Shown here piece after piece: positions 6,948 to 8,207 of a DNA stretch of 8,207 nucleotides. Position 1 is the stretch's first letter, and every line of letters starts with the position of its first letter. A program made the position numbers and the translations under genes. Source of the stretch: Sphaerochaeta sp. Its GTDB lineage: Bacteria; Spirochaetota; Spirochaetia; Sphaerochaetales; Sphaerochaetaceae. The notes below the pieces were generated by a model that saw only the letters and a list, made by a program, of their open reading frames with translations, made no database searches and was not told where the DNA came from. Where the stretch lies: positions 1-8,207 of the forward strand of contig DMAO01000276.1 of assembly GCA_003446545.1 (NCBI GenBank), read 5' to 3'.

Positions 6948-8207
6948 AGCATGAGGTCTTCCGACTGGAGCAGGTATCGCTTCCTCCCTATCTTTTTGAT
7001 ATCAACCTACACCTCTACAAAGGGGAGATAGTGGCTCTCATAGGGCTCAATGCCCTAGGTTTAGAGCAGTTGCTGACCATTTTCCAGAAGAACATTCCCA
7101 TCCACTACGGTCATGTCTACTGTAATGATGTCTTGGTGAATGATTACCTTTCGAGTTCCAGAAAGCCAAACCGTGTAACGGTCATCCAACGAGATTCAAA
7201 TCTTATTGATAATCTGACGGTAGAGGAAAACCTGTTTGTGCTGCGCAAGGGTTTTCACGGTCATCTCATCAACCAAAAGGTACTTTCCAGCCAAATGGAG
7301 CAGTTGCTTGCCCCACTTCCCGTCAGTATTCGCAGAAAGACCTTGGTAGGGAACCTGTCATCATTTGAAAAACTGGTCATAGAGTTTGTCAAGGCGAGCA
7401 TACTTAGGGCTAATCTTGTAATTCTGCATGACATATCAAACTTTGTCAGTGAACTGGACCTTGCCAGGCTAGAGGTTCTGATGCACTACTTCAAAGAGCA
7501 AGGCATGACGTTCCTGTATCTATGTAATCATCATCAGGAGGCTTTTCGTTTCTGCTCGCGCTGCTATCTTATGCAAGAGGGAAGAATCATCAAACACCTC
7601 TTCCCGTACCAGATGACCAATGAGGTTATCATCAAGTATAGCAACGTGTTTGAGCAGAGCATGGAGCGTTCTCAAAGACAAAGACCGCCTGAGGTGATGG
7701 AGGATTCTGAAACGCCCTTTCTTGTTTGTGAGAACCTCTGGTATGGAAATGTACATAATCTTAGCTTTTCCTTACGTAAAGGAGAGACTGTGGTGCTTCT
7801 CGATAGTGAAAACCTCTGTATTGGTGATCTGTTTACCCTATTTCAGGGAACAGCGATGCCAGAGAGAGGAAAGCTCACCCTTGCAGGAAAAGCACCATCC
7901 AAAGGCGACCGCTCCATTTCCCTTATAGCTCCCAAACCCTATGAGACGCTCTTGTTTCCTCAGCTGTCGGTCATTGATAACCTCTACTTCACCAGTGATG
8001 AAAAGATTCGTCATATCTGGTTGCGTCCAAAACGAAGAAGGGCCATTGCAAAGGAGCTCGAACCCATTTTTGGTAAGGACCTCTATAAAAGTAGCCTGTA
8101 TGACCTTTCCCAGGAGAAACTCCATACCATTGTCTACCAAAGGATTTTGATGCAACATCCTTCATGCGTTTGTGCGGTTCAACCCTTTGGATCGGTTGAC
8201 ATGTTTC
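6944..8207 (+). CDS. Tandem-NBD ABC protein of RbsA/MglA type with degenerate ATPase motifs, C-terminus beyond the right edge
   Basis: The frame from the ATG at 6944 stays open for 421 codons to the edge. GAGGA lies six bases upstream and the ATG overlaps the kinase stop (ATGA). Domain order matches sugar-importer ATPases such as RbsA and MglA: NBD1 about 1-220, linker 221-257, NBD2 from about 258. NBD1: the Walker A equivalent is GLNALGLEQ (34-42), with Lys replaced by Leu40 and Ser by Glu41; the Q-loop Gln is Arg83; the signature is LSSFEK (138-143); Walker B Asp-Glu is His162-Asp163. The switch His196 is kept. NBD2: the Walker A region (287-295) has Ile293 and Gly294 in place of Lys/Arg-Thr; the signature is LSQEK (388-392); Walker B is Val412-Gln413. 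Segments between motifs still align without gaps in my reading, for example LTVEENLF and QEAFRFCSRCYLMQEGRII. ATP hydrolysis is therefore unlikely. The open frame argues against a decaying pseudogene. A role as a regulatory or adaptor subunit for the coupled kinase or a permease is inference. Confidence 0.88.
   Translation, partial: MKHEVFRLEQVSLPPYLFDINLHLYKGEIVALIGLNALGLEQLLTIFQKNIPIHYGHVYCNDVLVNDYLSSSRKPNRVTVIQRDSNLIDNLTVEENLFVLRKGFHGHLINQKVLSSQMEQLLAPLPVSIRRKTLVGNLSSFEKLVIEFVKASILRANLVILHDISNFVSELDLARLEVLMHYFKEQGMTFLYLCNHHQEAFRFCSRCYLMQEGRIIKHLFPYQMTNEVIIKYSNVFEQSMERSQRQRPPEVMEDSETPFLVCENLWYGNVHNLSFSLRKGETVVLLDSENLCIGDLFTLFQGTAMPERGKLTLAGKAPSKGDRSISLIAPKPYETLLFPQLSVIDNLYFTSDEKIRHIWLRPKRRRAIAKELEPIFGKDLYKSSLYDLSQEKLHTIVYQRILMQHPSCVCAVQPFGSVDMF

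Noticed and set aside
6944..8207. ABC gene as a simple decaying pseudogene
   Set aside because: There is no stop or frameshift over 421 codons, the start has a good ribosome binding site and 4-base coupling, and scaffold segments remain RbsA-like. Motif loss looks selective, although only homologue comparison can settle it.
1..8207. tRNA, rRNA, CRISPR array, insertion sequence or prophage signals
   Set aside because: No cloverleaf-like segment, regularly spaced repeat, transposase-like protein or terminal inverted repeat was seen by eye on either strand.

Overview
The window looks like the chromosome of a diderm spirochaete, most plausibly Sphaerochaeta or a close relative. This is an inference from gene content, not a database match. 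It combines a relaxed-lipobox lipoprotein and a small outer-membrane beta-barrel with a YesN/YesM-type two-component system and RbsA/MglA-like ABC proteins. Base composition is moderate in the conserved genes.

Left part (1-1077, minus strand): a two-gene envelope operon. A signal-peptide-bearing outer-membrane beta-barrel protein (487-1077) is followed 9 bases later by a lipoprotein (477 to the left edge, incomplete). The ribosome binding site of the lipoprotein overlaps the stop codon of the barrel gene. A 204-base divergent intergenic region (1078-1281) separates this operon from a plus-strand block and holds weak candidate promoters for both directions.

Middle part (1282-4318, plus strand): three housekeeping genes. 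These are folD (one-carbon folate metabolism), miaB (tRNA A37 methylthiolation, overlapping folD by 4 bases) and a bacterial sirtuin deacylase of the Thermotoga Sir2 (class U) type.

Right part (4355-8207, plus strand): a tightly packed sensory module. A 525-residue YesN-type response regulator (REC plus AraC DNA-binding domain) overlaps by 8 bases a YesM-type histidine kinase. That kinase has two membrane helices, almost no extracytoplasmic loop and no recognisable sensor domain. It overlaps by 4 bases a tandem-NBD ABC protein of the RbsA/MglA (sugar import) architecture, which is cut by the right edge. In this ABC protein every ATP-binding and catalytic motif of both NBDs visible here is altered (Walker A lysines, Walker B Asp/Glu, LSGG signatures), while fold-level similarity and an intact long reading frame are kept. 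It therefore looks like a deliberate pseudo-ATPase rather than a transporter motor.

The most interesting proposal is that the input-poor kinase and the pseudo-ATPase work together. The ABC-like protein would be a cytoplasmic sensor or adaptor, for example docking on a sugar permease, that reports substrate or transport state to the YesM/YesN pair. This is loosely analogous to intramembrane-sensing kinases that rely on ABC transporters (BceS/BceAB). The sequence shows the motif losses and the coupling; the signalling role is inference.
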